Source of the DNA: an uncultured Atopobiaceae bacterium
GTDB taxonomy: Bacteria; Actinomycetota; Coriobacteriia; Coriobacteriales; Atopobiaceae
DNA length: 64,000 nucleotides
Reading direction: 5' to 3'
Assembly: GCA_944320385.1 (NCBI GenBank)
Contig: CALUHH010000005.1
Location: 1 to 64,000, forward strand
Shown here: positions 1 to 11,267 of the stretch, one piece after another
Layout: every line of letters starts with the position of its first letter
Position numbering within the stretch: position 1 is the first letter of the stretch
Program-made: the position numbers and the translations under genes
The notes under the pieces: model-generated
Seen by the model: only the letters and a program-made list of their open reading frames with translations
What the model was told of the DNA's origin: nothing
Database searches by the model: none

Positions 1-118
1 GTTTTTCGAGAAATGCGTGAATCGGTGCCTGATTTCCGAGAAATGCGTGCGACGGACACGCATATAGCCGAATTCCCGCACCAAAACACGCATATACCGA
101 AAATCCGGCACCAGGCGT
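1..118. repeat. Four-arm imperfect inverted-repeat element (left end cut by window)
   Basis: The motif CGAGAAATGCGTG occurs at 7-19 and 37-49, and CACGCATATA occurs at 57-66 and 87-96 in the opposite sense. Both pairs are spaced exactly 30 bp. GGTGCC-type blocks lie between the copies in both arms. The arms are imperfect inverted copies. No coding sequence is supported here. The layout (two direct plus two inverted copies) recurs at other intergenic sites with different motifs. Confidence 0.6.
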
Positions 119-188
119 TTGTCGCGTAGGGGGTACGCCCATCCACCCCGTCCCACCCCCGGTCTGAACGAGGGCCGGCACGCAGAGA

Positions 189-256
189 CCCCGCCGTCCT
201 TCTCGGCCAGCGACTTTTGGGCGAAGCCCAATGAGCTGGCGAGAAGGACGGCGGGG
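189..256. terminator. Long inverted repeat carrying paired CGAGAAGGAC motifs after valS
   Basis: Arms 189-211 and 235-256 form a stem of about 22 bp (one bulged base) around a 23-nt loop. Each arm contains the 10-mer CGAGAAGGAC, in opposite orientations. It starts 21 bp past the valS stop codon on the minus strand, where a terminator would be expected. No clear U-tract follows, so termination is inferred from position and stem strength. Confidence 0.6.
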
Positions 257-276
257 CCTCCCGGATGCGCGAGGAC

Positions 277-2964
<2,688 letters not shown>

Positions 2965-3092
2965 GGGCGTTCCTCTCCCGAATGCGTGCATATCAGCTCA
3001 AGAGAATAGCACGAGGAGTCCCGTGGGCGGGATGCCATCTGGCCAAAGTCGATCTCTCGCAAAGTGAACGAACGTCGCGTGTGCAAAATCGG

Positions 3093-3300
3093 CGCTCGTG
3101 ATGAATCCGGGCGAGGCGCTGCGCAGAATCGCCGCTCGTGATGAACGATTCGGCCGCAAATATGCCATTCGATTGAGTCCGAATATCGATGCAACTGGCC
3201 TTTTGTTATGGCAAGCATCGCGAGATCTCGTTCTCCCCTGCTATCCTTTCATCACGAGCGGCGATTCTGCGCATTGGAGCGTCCGGATTCATCACGAGCG
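3093..3300. repeat. Four-arm inverted-repeat element between valS and the TatD gene
   Basis: CGCTCGTGATGAA occurs at 3093 and 3133 (40 bp apart). Its complement occurs at 3248 and 3288 (also 40 bp apart). The inner arms 3121-3145 and 3248-3272 are a perfect 25-bp inverted repeat, and the outer arms 3093-3110 and 3283-3300 are a perfect 18-bp one. Spacer about 100 bp. It lies between divergent genes, so it probably overlaps their promoters. Confidence 0.75.
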
Positions 3301-3353
3301 GAACTTTTGCGCAGAGCGACCGACCCGACGAGGGCACACGGAATCGAGGGCTC

Positions 3354-4121
3354 ATGCGCACACCGGACAAAGGCCATGTAGATACGCACTGTCACCTCGG
3401 GTGGTTCGCGGACCCAGCCGCCGTCGCTCGTGACGCGGCCGCACTGGACCTTGAGATGCTTGCGGTAACGGTGAACCCAGAAGAGTACCTGCATACGAGA
3501 GAGTCCCTCGAAGTCTGGAGTAACGTGGCCCTCGCGGCGGGGCTCCACCCCTGGTGGGTTCGAGAGGCACGCGACCCCGACGCGCTCTGCGAGCTGCTCC
3601 CTGAGACTCGATTCGTCGGCGAGATCGGACTCGACGCGGCACCGCGCCATGCCGCGAACTGGGACGCACAGCTCAGGGCATTCGAGCGCATCTGCGACTG
3701 CTGCGCCAAGACGAGCGCCCCTACGGCACCCAAGGTGCTCTCCATCCATGCTGTGCGCTGCACGGGAACGGTGCTCGACGTCCTCGAGCACACGGGCGCC
3801 GCCGAGGCGTGCTACTGCATCCTGCACTGGTTCTCCGGCTCCCCCGATGAGCTCTGGCGCGCCGTTCACCTGGGCTGTCGCTTCTCACTCGGCGAGCGCT
3901 CCCTCGCGACCCGCCGCGGCCGCGAGTATGCTCGCATCCTCCCTGCCGAGCTCCTTCTCACCGAGACCGACCTTCCCGAGGGCAAGCACTCCCCCTCGAC
4001 GGCAGAAGACATCGTCAACTCCCTTGAACGCACGGTCGCCGGCATCGGCGCCGCCCGAAATACAACTGCAGAGGCCGTGCAACATCAGGTCACCGTCAAC
4101 GCGATGGCTCTCCTGGGCTGA
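3354..4121 (+). CDS. TatD-family metal-dependent hydrolase (QatD-like subtype)
   Basis: A 255-residue TIM-barrel hydrolase, probably a metal-dependent nuclease. Visible motifs are DTHCH near the N-terminus (metal-binding HxH), GLHPWW, GEIGLD (bridging Glu), SIHAVRC, HWFSGS and TETD (catalytic Asp). HWFSGS in place of the usual HCFSGS, and the short length, resemble the TatD subunit of Qat anti-phage systems more than housekeeping TatD; that is inference. No qatA, qatB or qatC partner is nearby. The ATG at 3354 has GAGGG 8 nt upstream; longer frames run into the repeat element. Confidence 0.8.
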   Translation: MRTPDKGHVDTHCHLGWFADPAAVARDAAALDLEMLAVTVNPEEYLHTRESLEVWSNVALAAGLHPWWVREARDPDALCELLPETRFVGEIGLDAAPRHAANWDAQLRAFERICDCCAKTSAPTAPKVLSIHAVRCTGTVLDVLEHTGAAEACYCILHWFSGSPDELWRAVHLGCRFSLGERSLATRRGREYARILPAELLLTETDLPEGKHSPSTAEDIVNSLERTVAGIGAARNTTAEAVQHQVTVNAMALLG

Positions 4122-4129
4122 CCGGCCTC

Positions 4130-4231
4130 GGGGCCTGCAGACGGCACGAAGGTCCGGCGCTCAGACAGTCCTCGCCGCAAAGGACGCGGCTGCGGAACTC
4201 GCGGCGGACCTTCGTGCCGTCTGCAGGCCCC
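4130..4231. repeat. 27-bp perfect inverted repeat, 102 bp overall
   Basis: Arms 4130-4156 and 4205-4231 are perfect 27-bp inverted copies starting GGGGCCTGCAG, with a 48-bp interior. The element begins 8 bp after the TatD stop and is followed at 4234 by GTCCTTCTCG. It is too long and lacks the U-tract of a simple terminator, so a small miniature element or a long-stem transcription end are both possible. Confidence 0.65.
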
Positions 4232-4310
4232 GTGTCCTTCTCGCCATTTGAGCGCCCGCCTCGTCAATGGTAGAGTTGACGAGTCATGAAGGCGCACGAA
4301 CCGAGGTCCC

Positions 4311-5435
4311 ATGAAGCCGCTGCGCAAGACCACACATGTGAGAAACCCGCTCTCGTCGACCATGCTGGCGAGTACGTCGGAGGACCTCGACCTGCCGCTT
4401 GATGACGTGGTGGTCGTCTTTGCCTGCAGCGAGAACTTCGTGCCGTACCTCTCCGTGGCGGTTCAGTCGATCATCGAGAACGCCAGCGCCGCGCGCCGCT
4501 ACGACATCGTGGTGCTCACGCGCGACATCTCTCCGGCGAGCATGATCACGCTCACGCGCCAGGCAAAGTCCGACAACGTGGGCATCGGGTTTCTGGACGT
4601 GGACGCTGCGCTCGGGGACATCAAGCTCCCCCACCACGGGCACTTCCGCCCCGAGACCTACTACCGACTGCTCTCGCCTCAGCTGCTGCCCAACGTAGAC
4701 AAGGCCATCTACCTGGACTCCGACCTCATCGTCTGCGACGACGTGGCGAAGCTCTACGACGTCGACGTGGAGGGCTACAAGCTCGCTGCCACGCGTGACG
4801 CCGACACCATAGGCCAGATCGATGGCTATGACGCCACGGTCGGCCCCTATCTTAAGAACGAGCTCGGCATGCGCGACCCGCACGACTACTTCCAGGCGGG
4901 CGTCCTGCTCATGAACCTCGCCGAGCTGCGTCGCACGATCACGCCCGAGGAGTTCCTCGACCTCTCGACCCAGCGCATGTGGCGCTGGCTCGACCAGGAC
5001 ATCCTCAACAAGGTCGTGAACGGCGACTACGTGCGCGTGCACATGCGCTGGAACTACCTCATGGACTGGCAGCACCTCCGTCGCACCCACATCATCGCCA
5101 ACGCCCCCGCAGACGTGCGCGAGGAGTACGAGCAGGCCGCCGCGGACCCCGCGATCATCCACTTTGCCGGTCCCGACAACCGCCCCTGGCTCTACCCCGA
5201 CGCGGACCGCGCGGATGACTTCTGGCGCTACGCGATGCGCTCACCCTACCTGGACGAGATTCGCGGCCAGCTCGAGGAGTCGCGCGCCACGGCAAAGGGG
5301 CTTGCCAAGCGCCTGCAGGTCATCGCGCTCTACAAGGGCATCATGCCTGCCTTCGACGCCGTCTGCCCCGCCGGGTCCCTGCGACGCAAGGCCGTCATCC
5401 GCACCTATATGGGCCTCGGCGGCGCCAACCTGTAA
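4311..5435 (+). CDS. Glycosyltransferase family 8 protein
   Basis: A 374-residue retaining glycosyltransferase of the LgtC/glycogenin type, likely building cell-surface glycans from UDP-sugars. Seen: N-terminal Rossmann-like start (DVVVVFACSENF), the metal-binding DSD in YLDSDLIV, QAGVLLMNL, WLDQDILN, and HFAGPDNRPW near the C-terminus. No signal peptide; cytoplasmic or membrane-associated. The TAA stop lies inside the first of two adjacent GGGACWGTCCC palindromes. The start at 4311 has a weak GAGG; ATGs a few codons downstream are possible. Confidence 0.88.
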   Translation: MKPLRKTTHVRNPLSSTMLASTSEDLDLPLDDVVVVFACSENFVPYLSVAVQSIIENASAARRYDIVVLTRDISPASMITLTRQAKSDNVGIGFLDVDAALGDIKLPHHGHFRPETYYRLLSPQLLPNVDKAIYLDSDLIVCDDVAKLYDVDVEGYKLAATRDADTIGQIDGYDATVGPYLKNELGMRDPHDYFQAGVLLMNLAELRRTITPEEFLDLSTQRMWRWLDQDILNKVVNGDYVRVHMRWNYLMDWQHLRRTHIIANAPADVREEYEQAAADPAIIHFAGPDNRPWLYPDADRADDFWRYAMRSPYLDEIRGQLEESRATAKGLAKRLQVIALYKGIMPAFDAVCPAGSLRRKAVIRTYMGLGGANL

Positions 5436-5500
5436 ATTGGGGACAGTCCCCAAATAACAGAAATCTTTTATGTAAATTGGGGACTGTCCCCAAATAACAG
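5430..5500. repeat. Two adjacent REP-like palindromes (GGGGACWGTCCCC core)
   Basis: Palindromes at 5430-5460 and 5471-5500 share the form TGTAAATTGGGG-AC-W-GTCCCCAAATAACA; the centres differ (A versus T). The first supplies the TAA stop of the glycosyltransferase gene. They lie between that gene and the clpX terminator, which points the other way. Confidence 0.85.
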
Positions 5501-5503
5501 AAA

Positions 5504-5530
5504 GGGCGCCGCCCGAGAAGGACGACGCCC
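5504..5530 (-). terminator. Rho-independent terminator of clpX
   Basis: Read on the minus strand, GGGCGTCG pairs with CGGCGCCC (8 bp, one G-U) followed by TTTCTG. The loop contains the GTCCTTCTCG motif. It lies about 20 bp past the clpX stop codon. Confidence 0.7.
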
Positions 5531-5551
5531 GTTTTCGTCTTTGTAGCCAGG

Positions 5552-6871
5552 CTATCCGGCGAGTCGGTGCTTGCCGTGCGCCTTGGAGATCAAGCGCGGC
5601 GACTCGGCGCCGCCGACGCACTCCTTGGTCACGACAACCTTGGTGATGTCGAGGTCGCTCGGCAGGTCGAACATCGTGTCTTGCAGCGTAGCCTCGCAGA
5701 TGGCGCGCAGCCCGCGAGCGCCGGTGCCGCGGTCAAGGGCCTGGCGCGCGATCTCAACGAGCGCGTCGTCCTCGAACTCCAGCTCCACGCCCTCGAGCTC
5801 GAACATGCGACGGTACTGCTTGACCAGCGCGTTGCGCGGCTGGGTGAGGATGGACACGAGGTCGTCCTCGGTGAGCTCGCGCGTGGCGGTGATCACCGGG
5901 ATGCGGCCGAGGAACTCGGGAATCATGCCGAACTTGTGCAGGTCCTGCGGCATGACCTGGCCCATGAGGTAGTCCTCGTCCTTCTCGGCGTTCTGGCCGA
6001 CCTCGGCGTTGAAGCCGATGCCCTTCTTGCCGATGCGATCCGCGACGATCTTGTCCAGCCCGACGAAGGCGCCGCCGCAGATGAACAGGATGTTGGTCGT
6101 GTCGATGCGAATGAGCTCCTGCTGGGGATGCTTGCGGCCACCCTGGGGCGGGACGCTGGCCTCGGTGCCCTCGAGGATCTTGAGGAGCGCCTGCTGCACG
6201 CCCTCGCCGGAGACGTCACGCGTGATGGAGAGGTTCTCCGCCTTGCGCGCGATCTTGTCGATCTCGTCGACGTAGACGATGCCCACCTGGGCGCGCTCGA
6301 CGTCGCCGTCAGCGGCGGTGATGAGCTTGAGCAGGATGTTCTCCACGTCCTCGCCGACATAGCCCGCCTCGGTGAGGGTGGTGGCGTCGGCGATGGCGAA
6401 GGGCACCTCGAGGAAGCGCGCGAGAGTCTGGGCGAGCAGCGTCTTGCCGGTGCCGGTGGGGCCGAGCAGCAAGATGTTGCTCTTGGCGATCTCGACCTCC
6501 TCGGCACCCTCCTCCACCTCGTCGTTTCCGGAGAGGATGCGGCGATAGTGGTTGTAGACGGCCACGCTCATGGCGCGCTTGGCCTGCTCCTGGCCCATGA
6601 CGTACTGGGAGAGCTCGTCGTAGATCTCGTGAGGCGTGGGGAGGTTCTTGATGGGCAGGCCACCATCCTCCTCGTCGAGCTCCTCGTCCTCGATGTCGGG
6701 ACGCTCCACCTCGTCGATCATGTCCGAGCACGCGTGGACGCACTCGTCACAGATGTAGACGCCACCGGGCCCGGCGATGAGCTTGCTCACCTGGCTGCGG
6801 GTCTTGCCGCAGAAGGAGCAGCGCATCTCGTTGCCAAACCCGGCGCCGCCGAAGGTGTCGTTCGTGGTCAT
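5552..6871 (-). CDS. clpX: ATP-dependent Clp protease ATP-binding subunit ClpX
   Basis: AAA+ unfoldase that feeds substrates to ClpP; 439 residues, normal length. The N-terminal zinc domain has Cys18, Cys21, Cys41 and Cys44. Walker A is GPTGTGKT near residue 138 and Walker B VYVDEID near 200, followed by the conserved [19 protein letters not shown] segment and the GRIPVI region. It starts 3 bp after the clpP stop; its ribosome site AGGAG overlaps the end of clpP, so the two are translationally linked. Confidence 0.97.
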   Translation of the reverse strand: MTTNDTFGGAGFGNEMRCSFCGKTRSQVSKLIAGPGGVYICDECVHACSDMIDEVERPDIEDEELDEEDGGLPIKNLPTPHEIYDELSQYVMGQEQAKRAMSVAVYNHYRRILSGNDEVEEGAEEVEIAKSNILLLGPTGTGKTLLAQTLARFLEVPFAIADATTLTEAGYVGEDVENILLKLITAADGDVERAQVGIVYVDEIDKIARKAENLSITRDVSGEGVQQALLKILEGTEASVPPQGGRKHPQQELIRIDTTNILFICGGAFVGLDKIVADRIGKKGIGFNAEVGQNAEKDEDYLMGQVMPQDLHKFGMIPEFLGRIPVITATRELTEDDLVSILTQPRNALVKQYRRMFELEGVELEFEDDALVEIARQALDRGTGARGLRAICEATLQDTMFDLPSDLDITKVVVTKECVGGAESPRLISKAHGKHRLAG

Positions 6872-6874
6872 GCG

Positions 6875-7492
6875 CTACTCCTGGCTCTGCTCGACGCGGG
6901 AGGTGATGACCTTGTCGACGAGGCCGTAGGCGCACGCCTCGGCTGCGCGCATGTAGTTGTCGCGCTCGGTGTCGGCGTTGATCTTCTCGATGGGCTGGCC
7001 GGTGGCCTCCGCGAGGATCTCGTTGAGGCGCTGGCGAATCCAGCGGGTCTCGTCCGCGACGATCTGGATGTCGGTCTGCTGGCCGGAGACGCCCGAGCTC
7101 GGCTGATGGATAAGGACCATCGAGTTGGGGAGCGCGAGACGCTTGCCCTTGGCGCCGCAGGCGAGGATGGCGGCGCCCATGGAGGCGGCCATGCCCACGC
7201 AGATGGTGGAGACGTCGGGCTTGATGAAGTTCATCGTGTCGATGATGCCCAGGCCCGCGTAGACGTCGCCGCCGGGCGAGTCGATGTAGAGCGAGATGTC
7301 CTTGTCGGGGTCCTGGCTCTCGAGGTGGAGGAGCTGCGCGATCACGAGGTTGGCGGAGTCGCGCGTGACCTCCTCGCCGAGAAACACGATGCGGTCGTTG
7401 AGCAGGCGCGAGTAGATGTCGTAGCTGCGCTCGCCGCGCGGCGTCTGCTCGACGACGTAGGGGATGAGCGGGATGTTGGTGGGCTGGTGCAT
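6875..7492 (-). CDS. clpP: ATP-dependent Clp protease proteolytic subunit ClpP
   Basis: Serine protease subunit, 205 residues. The catalytic triad is Ser104 (GMAASMGAA), His129 (LIHQPSSG) and Asp178 (DTERD), each offset by 7 from E. coli ClpP numbering. It acts as a tetradecamer with ClpX or ClpC in regulated proteolysis. It sits between tig and clpX in the common tig-clpP-clpX order; a terminator separates it from tig. Only this one clpP is in the window. Confidence 0.97.
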   Translation of the reverse strand: MHQPTNIPLIPYVVEQTPRGERSYDIYSRLLNDRIVFLGEEVTRDSANLVIAQLLHLESQDPDKDISLYIDSPGGDVYAGLGIIDTMNFIKPDVSTICVGMAASMGAAILACGAKGKRLALPNSMVLIHQPSSGVSGQQTDIQIVADETRWIRQRLNEILAEATGQPIEKINADTERDNYMRAAEACAYGLVDKVITSRVEQSQE

Positions 7493-7524
7493 TCGAACTC
7501 CGTTCGTTCGACGTTTTTTGTAGA

Positions 7525-7555
7525 AAGCCCCGGACGAGTTGCTCGCCCGGGGCTT
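7525..7555 (-). terminator. Terminator between tig and clpP
   Basis: AAGCCCCGG (7525-7533) pairs with CCGGGGCTT (7547-7555); on the minus strand the stem is followed by TCTACAAAAAA rather than a clean U-run. It lies directly after tig and would reduce read-through into clpP. Confidence 0.65.
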
Positions 7556-7574
7556 CGTGAACGTGAGCGTGAGA

Positions 7575-8924
7575 CTACTCGGCGTCCTCGTTCTTCTCGG
7601 CCGCGGCGGCGCGCTCGGCGACCTCGTCGACGACGTTCACCTTGCAGTTCTCGACGAGCCAGTCGAGGGCCTTGGTGCGGCGGATGGAGTCGCGGACGGC
7701 GGGCAGACGGCCCTCGTCCTTCCACTGCTTGTAGGAGGCCTCGACGTCCTCGACGCCGGCGCGCTCGAACTCGCCGCGGACCTCGTCCTCGTTGACCTCG
7801 AGGCCGAGCTTGGCGGCCACGGCGTCGAGGGCGAGGGACTGACGCGCGCGCTCCTCGGCCTGGACGCGCAGGTCGGCGATGAAGTCGTCGGACTTCAGGC
7901 CGCGGGCGCGCAGGAACATGTCGAGGGAGACGTTCTGGCGCTGGAGCTGGGCCAGGAACTCCTGGGCGAGCTCGTTGAAGATCTCGTCCTGGTAGGCCTG
8001 GGGCACGGTCTCGAGGTCGAGCAGCTTGCCCACGGCCTCGACGACGCGGTCCTCCTTGAGGTTGGGGATCGTGGTCTTCTTGTCGCCCTCGATCTCCTCC
8101 TTCACGGCCTCCTTGAAGGCGTCGACGGTGTCGTAGCCGTACTTCTTGGCCATCTCGTCGTCGAGCTCGGGGGTGACGGCCTTCTTGATGCCGTTCAGGG
8201 TCACCTTGACGGAGAAGGTGTGGGAGATGGTCTCGCCGTCGTGCTCGTGGGAGCGCGTCCACTCGATGGCCTTCTCCTCGCCCCTCTTCATGCCCTCGAT
8301 GCCCTCCTGGAGCTGCTCGGGGAGCTGCTGGCCGTCAAGGGCGAGCAGGCGGTTCTTGCCCGCGAGGTGGCCGGCGCCCTCGACGTTCTCGATGTCGACG
8401 GAGACGATGTCGCCGGGCTCGACGGCACGGTCCTCCTCGACGTCCTCGTAGGTCACCTGGTAGCTGAGGAGCTGGTTGATCTGCCAGTCGATCTCGGCGT
8501 CGGTGGCCTCCTCGGGCGGGAGGTTGATCTCGGGGGCGTCATAGGAGGTGAGCTCGGCGGTAGGACGCACGCCGATGGTGGCGTCGACGACGTAGTCGGC
8601 GCCCTCGGCGGCGAGCTCGGGGTCGGCGCCCTCGGGGCCAAAGCTCACGCGGCCCACGGGGGTGACGTCGAGCTCCTCGAGCATCATGGGCTCGAGGGCG
8701 GTGAGCAGGTCGTTGGTGGCCTGGGCGAGCACGGCCTCGCGGCCGATGATGCCGTCGATCACCGGACGGGGGGCGTGGCCGCGGCGGAAGCCCTGGAAGC
8801 TGTACTTCTTGGCGATGTCCTTGTAGGTCTTCTTGATGGCTGCGTTGACGTCGGCGGCGGGAACGGTGACCTTGGCGGCCATCTTCTCGTCGACGGGCTT
8901 CTCAGCGGTGACGGTGATCTTCAA
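7575..8924 (-). CDS. tig: Trigger factor
   Basis: Ribosome-bound chaperone with peptidyl-prolyl isomerase activity, 449 residues. N-terminal ribosome-binding domain with a [11 protein letters not shown] signature (residues about 40-50), then an FKBP-type domain starting near [14 protein letters not shown], then a helical C-terminal domain ending in an acidic tail. The start is TTG at 8924-8922, with GGAGG 4 nt upstream; the longer open frame runs through the tRNA-Leu gene and is not real. It leads the tig-clpP-clpX cluster. Confidence 0.95.
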   Translation of the reverse strand: MKITVTAEKPVDEKMAAKVTVPAADVNAAIKKTYKDIAKKYSFQGFRRGHAPRPVIDGIIGREAVLAQATNDLLTALEPMMLEELDVTPVGRVSFGPEGADPELAAEGADYVVDATIGVRPTAELTSYDAPEINLPPEEATDAEIDWQINQLLSYQVTYEDVEEDRAVEPGDIVSVDIENVEGAGHLAGKNRLLALDGQQLPEQLQEGIEGMKRGEEKAIEWTRSHEHDGETISHTFSVKVTLNGIKKAVTPELDDEMAKKYGYDTVDAFKEAVKEEIEGDKKTTIPNLKEDRVVEAVGKLLDLETVPQAYQDEIFNELAQEFLAQLQRQNVSLDMFLRARGLKSDDFIADLRVQAEERARQSLALDAVAAKLGLEVNEDEVRGEFERAGVEDVEASYKQWKDEGRLPAVRDSIRRTKALDWLVENCKVNVVDEVAERAAAAEKNEDAE

Positions 8925-8977
8925 CGTTCCTCCAGTGTCTCGTGCCTGGCGGGCCTGCCCCGCCATGTTTCCTTGCG

Positions 8978-9064
8978 TGGTGCGGGCGAAAGGACTCGAA
9001 CCTTCACGGGGTCTCCCCCACTGGAACCTAAATCCAGCGTGTCTACCAGTTCCACCACGCCCGC
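8978..9064 (-). tRNA. tRNA-Leu (anticodon UAG)
   Basis: Acceptor stem GCGGGCG/CGCCCGC, anticodon stem CTGGA/TCCAG with loop TTTAGGT (anticodon UAG), a long variable arm and a GGTTCGAGTCC T arm. The 3' CCA is encoded at 8980-8978. Confidence 0.95.
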
Positions 9065-9173
9065 GGATTTCACAGCCTTCATATAGTAGCAAACTTCCGC
9101 AGGAAGGCCGCGTCTCGGCAGATATTTCACGGTTGGGGGCGGCGCGGGCCTCCGGCGCGCGAGAGGCCGCTAG

Positions 9174-9312
9174 AGGGTATATACACCGCCCCTTCAGGGT
9201 ATGTACATCCCGGTCAGAGGTCCTTCTCGCAAACCCGCAGGTCAAAGGCTTGGGCGAGAAGAACCTCTCTTCCGAGATCGTACATACCCTGAAGGGGCGG
9301 TGTACATACCCT
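9174..9312. repeat. Four-arm GTATRTAC inverted-repeat element, copy A
   Basis: Arms 9174-9206 and 9280-9312 are inverted copies matching at 32 of 33 positions. Each arm holds two GGGTATRTACA motifs 22 bp apart. The interior carries an inverted pair of the 10-mer (9220 and 9255) around the sequence CAAACCCGCAGGTCA, which also occurs inside copy B at 32132-32272. The element lies between tRNA-Leu and the XRE gene. Confidence 0.85.
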
Positions 9313-9333
9313 TGAGGTTGTGCCGGCGAGCAG

Positions 9334-9543
9334 TCACCCCTCGTCCGGGACGTACTCCAGGATGTCGCCGGGCTGGCAGTCCAGCACGCGGCAGATCGCG
9401 TCGAGCGTGGAGAAGCGCACCGCGGAGATGCGCCCGGTCTTGATGCGGGAGAGGTTGACCTCGGAGATGCCCACCCGCTCGGCGAGCTCCTTCGAGCGCA
9501 TCTTGCGGTCCGCCAGCACGCGGTCGAGGCGCAGGACGATCAT
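9334..9543 (-). CDS. Small XRE-family transcriptional regulator
   Basis: A 69-residue one-domain Cro/CI helix-turn-helix protein starting MIVLRLDRVLADRK; the recognition region is ELAERVGISEVNLSRIKTG. The usual end of this subgroup is present (LDCQPGDILEYVPDE). The ATG at 9543 is chosen because the frame upstream overlaps the end of the neighbouring membrane protein gene. It is paired with a DUF2975 protein, a common partnership; the palindrome at 10315 may be its operator. Confidence 0.85.
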   Translation of the reverse strand: MIVLRLDRVLADRKMRSKELAERVGISEVNLSRIKTGRISAVRFSTLDAICRVLDCQPGDILEYVPDEG

Positions 9544-9553
9544 CGCGCGGCCC

Positions 9554-10261
9554 TCACAGCGTCTCGTCGTCCTGCTTCTGCAGGATGCAGCCGTACTCGA
9601 AGACGCGACCAACCAGCACCAGCACGATGCCCAGCGAGACGAGCATCAGGTCCTGGGGCTCAAAGCTCGCCGTGAGCGCGTAGCTCAGCATCTCCCCGGA
9701 CTCCACCAGGGCCTGGACGACCGCAGCCGCGATGGCCTCCAGGAGCATGTGGAGCAGCGTGGGCGCGCACCCGGCGAGAAGGACCAGCCACCCCACGCGC
9801 CCCAGCTCACGCGCGCGCTCGGGGGCAAACGGAACGCCGGTCCGCCGGATCTTGGAGCACATGAGCGCCGCGAGGGCAAACGCCGCGCACGCAAGGCCGC
9901 CAAAGACGACGCCGTTGGCGAGGGTCGATACGGGGCTGCCGGAATAGGAGACATCGCCGCCCATGACCTGCGAGCGACCGACCTCGTTGCCGTCCTCGTC
10001 GTAACGAATCTCCGGAGGCTGTTCGTCCGTCTCGCTCACGAGAAAGCTGCCGCTCGCCTTGCTCGTGGTGAAGAAGGCGGTCACGGCGTCACGCCCGCTC
10101 TCCTGCATCGATGCGGTTGTGAGAAAGACCGTCGACCACGCGTTGAACAAGGCCAGGAGCAGGGCCACCAGGGCGGCGACCCAGCAGAAGCACGTCGCCA
10201 CGCGCGCGGCGCCGCGGATGCGCCCGTCCGCCTGCGCCCTTGTCAGCATCTCGTGTTTCAT
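9554..10261 (-). CDS. DUF2975-family membrane protein
   Basis: A 235-residue integral membrane protein with four predicted hydrophobic segments (about 22-45, 115-135, 155-180, 200-222) and a large extracytoplasmic loop after the first. The C-terminal FEYGCILQKQDDETL matches the typical DUF2975 ending. GGAGGGG lies 7 nt before the ATG. The XRE regulator follows 10 bp downstream in the same operon. Molecular role unknown. Confidence 0.8.
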   Translation of the reverse strand: MKHEMLTRAQADGRIRGAARVATCFCWVAALVALLLALFNAWSTVFLTTASMQESGRDAVTAFFTTSKASGSFLVSETDEQPPEIRYDEDGNEVGRSQVMGGDVSYSGSPVSTLANGVVFGGLACAAFALAALMCSKIRRTGVPFAPERARELGRVGWLVLLAGCAPTLLHMLLEAIAAAVVQALVESGEMLSYALTASFEPQDLMLVSLGIVLVLVGRVFEYGCILQKQDDETL

Positions 10262-10314
10262 CGCGACCCCTCCGTTCTTCTCGTCCAGCTGTTCTTATCG
10301 TTCTTGTACCACTA

Positions 10315-10333
10315 ATTATCGTTTGTCGATAAT
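10315..10333. promoter_or_regulatory. Candidate operator upstream of the DUF2975/XRE operon
   Basis: ATTATCG-TTTGT-CGATAAT is a perfect 7-bp inverted repeat, AT-rich in a GC-rich genome. It lies about 55 bp upstream of the DUF2975 start codon. An additional CTTATCG half-site lies near 10295. Cro/CI-type regulators bind sites of this size, so autoregulation by the neighbouring XRE protein is inferred. Confidence 0.5.
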
Positions 10334-10456
10334 AGCGAGAAGGACGTCCGGCAGACGGCATCATCCCCTCGGCAAGCGCGCGCCTAGCCCCCCACGCTGG
10401 GTACAAGCTTGGAAACGGCAGCGATGCGGCCGCCGGCCCTTACGAAAGGGGCGACC

Positions 10457-11194
10457 ATGTACGAGAAGCCTCCGGTCACGATGAACTCGCCCAAGATGCG
10501 CGAGAATCTGCAGGCGCGCGGCTATAGCAAGCGGACGGCGGCAGTGATTGCGGTGCTTATCGCGGTGTTTCTCGTAGTCAACGTCGTGCAGTTCGCAGCG
10601 CGGTTTGGGAGCAGCGTCTCGGAGCAGCTTGACGCCCCGACAGGGGACAACGTCGCGCTCCCCTATTTCGACCTCACCGCAGACGAGCAGGCCGCCGTGG
10701 ACGCGGCGGGCACGCGGCTTGCCGCCCTGAAAGAGGAGCCGAGCTCCAGCGACCTGGCCGCCGAGCTTGCGGGCTGGCTCGAGGACAGGCTCAGGCGGGG
10801 CCTGCGCCACACGCCCGAGGACCTGGGGATCGACGCCGAGGCGTGGGCGGGTCAAATGGTCTCCCGGCTCACGTACTCCATCGAGGACGTCGAGCTCTCC
10901 GGCGACGCGGCGGTCGTCGGCGTGCACGTCTGGGCGCCCCGGGCCGGCGAGATCGTATCCAAGGCCAGCGAGGGCATGAGCACCTACTTCTACAACCAGG
11001 GCGTGCGCGACGGGGAGCCCCTGCCGGATGATCTGCAGGAGGACGTCCTCCGTACCTTTGAAACCACGACGGAGTCGGCCCCTGTCGAGGAGCGCCCGCT
11101 CGACATCGCCCTCACGCGCTCCGAGGACGGGTTCGCCGTCGACGAGAGGGCGCTCGAGAGGGACCTCCTGGACGCGCTCGGCGCGGTCGTGTGA
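10457..11194 (+). CDS. Membrane-anchored protein of unknown function
   Basis: A 245-residue protein, not recognised. After about 25 mainly basic residues there is one transmembrane segment (VIAVLIAVFLVVNVVQF, about 29-45); the rest is hydrophilic and probably outside the membrane. The soluble part is acidic and helical with no clear catalytic motif. AAAGGGG lies 7 nt before the ATG at 10457, which is why I reject the ATG at 10409. It is transcribed divergently from the DUF2975 operon. Confidence 0.7.
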   Translation: MYEKPPVTMNSPKMRENLQARGYSKRTAAVIAVLIAVFLVVNVVQFAARFGSSVSEQLDAPTGDNVALPYFDLTADEQAAVDAAGTRLAALKEEPSSSDLAAELAGWLEDRLRRGLRHTPEDLGIDAEAWAGQMVSRLTYSIEDVELSGDAAVVGVHVWAPRAGEIVSKASEGMSTYFYNQGVRDGEPLPDDLQEDVLRTFETTTESAPVEERPLDIALTRSEDGFAVDERALERDLLDALGAVV

Positions 11195-11195
11195 A

Positions 11196-11224
11196 TGATA
11201 CGAAGGGACTGTCCCTTCGAATCA
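11196..11224. repeat. REP-like palindrome (GAAGGGACTGTCCCTTC)
   Basis: TGATACGAAGGGACTGTCCCTTCGAATCA begins 1 bp past the stop codon at 11192-11194. It belongs to the GGGACWGTCCC family, in the variant with ATACGAAGGG arms also seen at 36712. Confidence 0.8.
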
Positions 11225-11267
11225 CAGCGGGAGGCTATCGCTCATCGATCTTTGTGTCGAGCATCAC

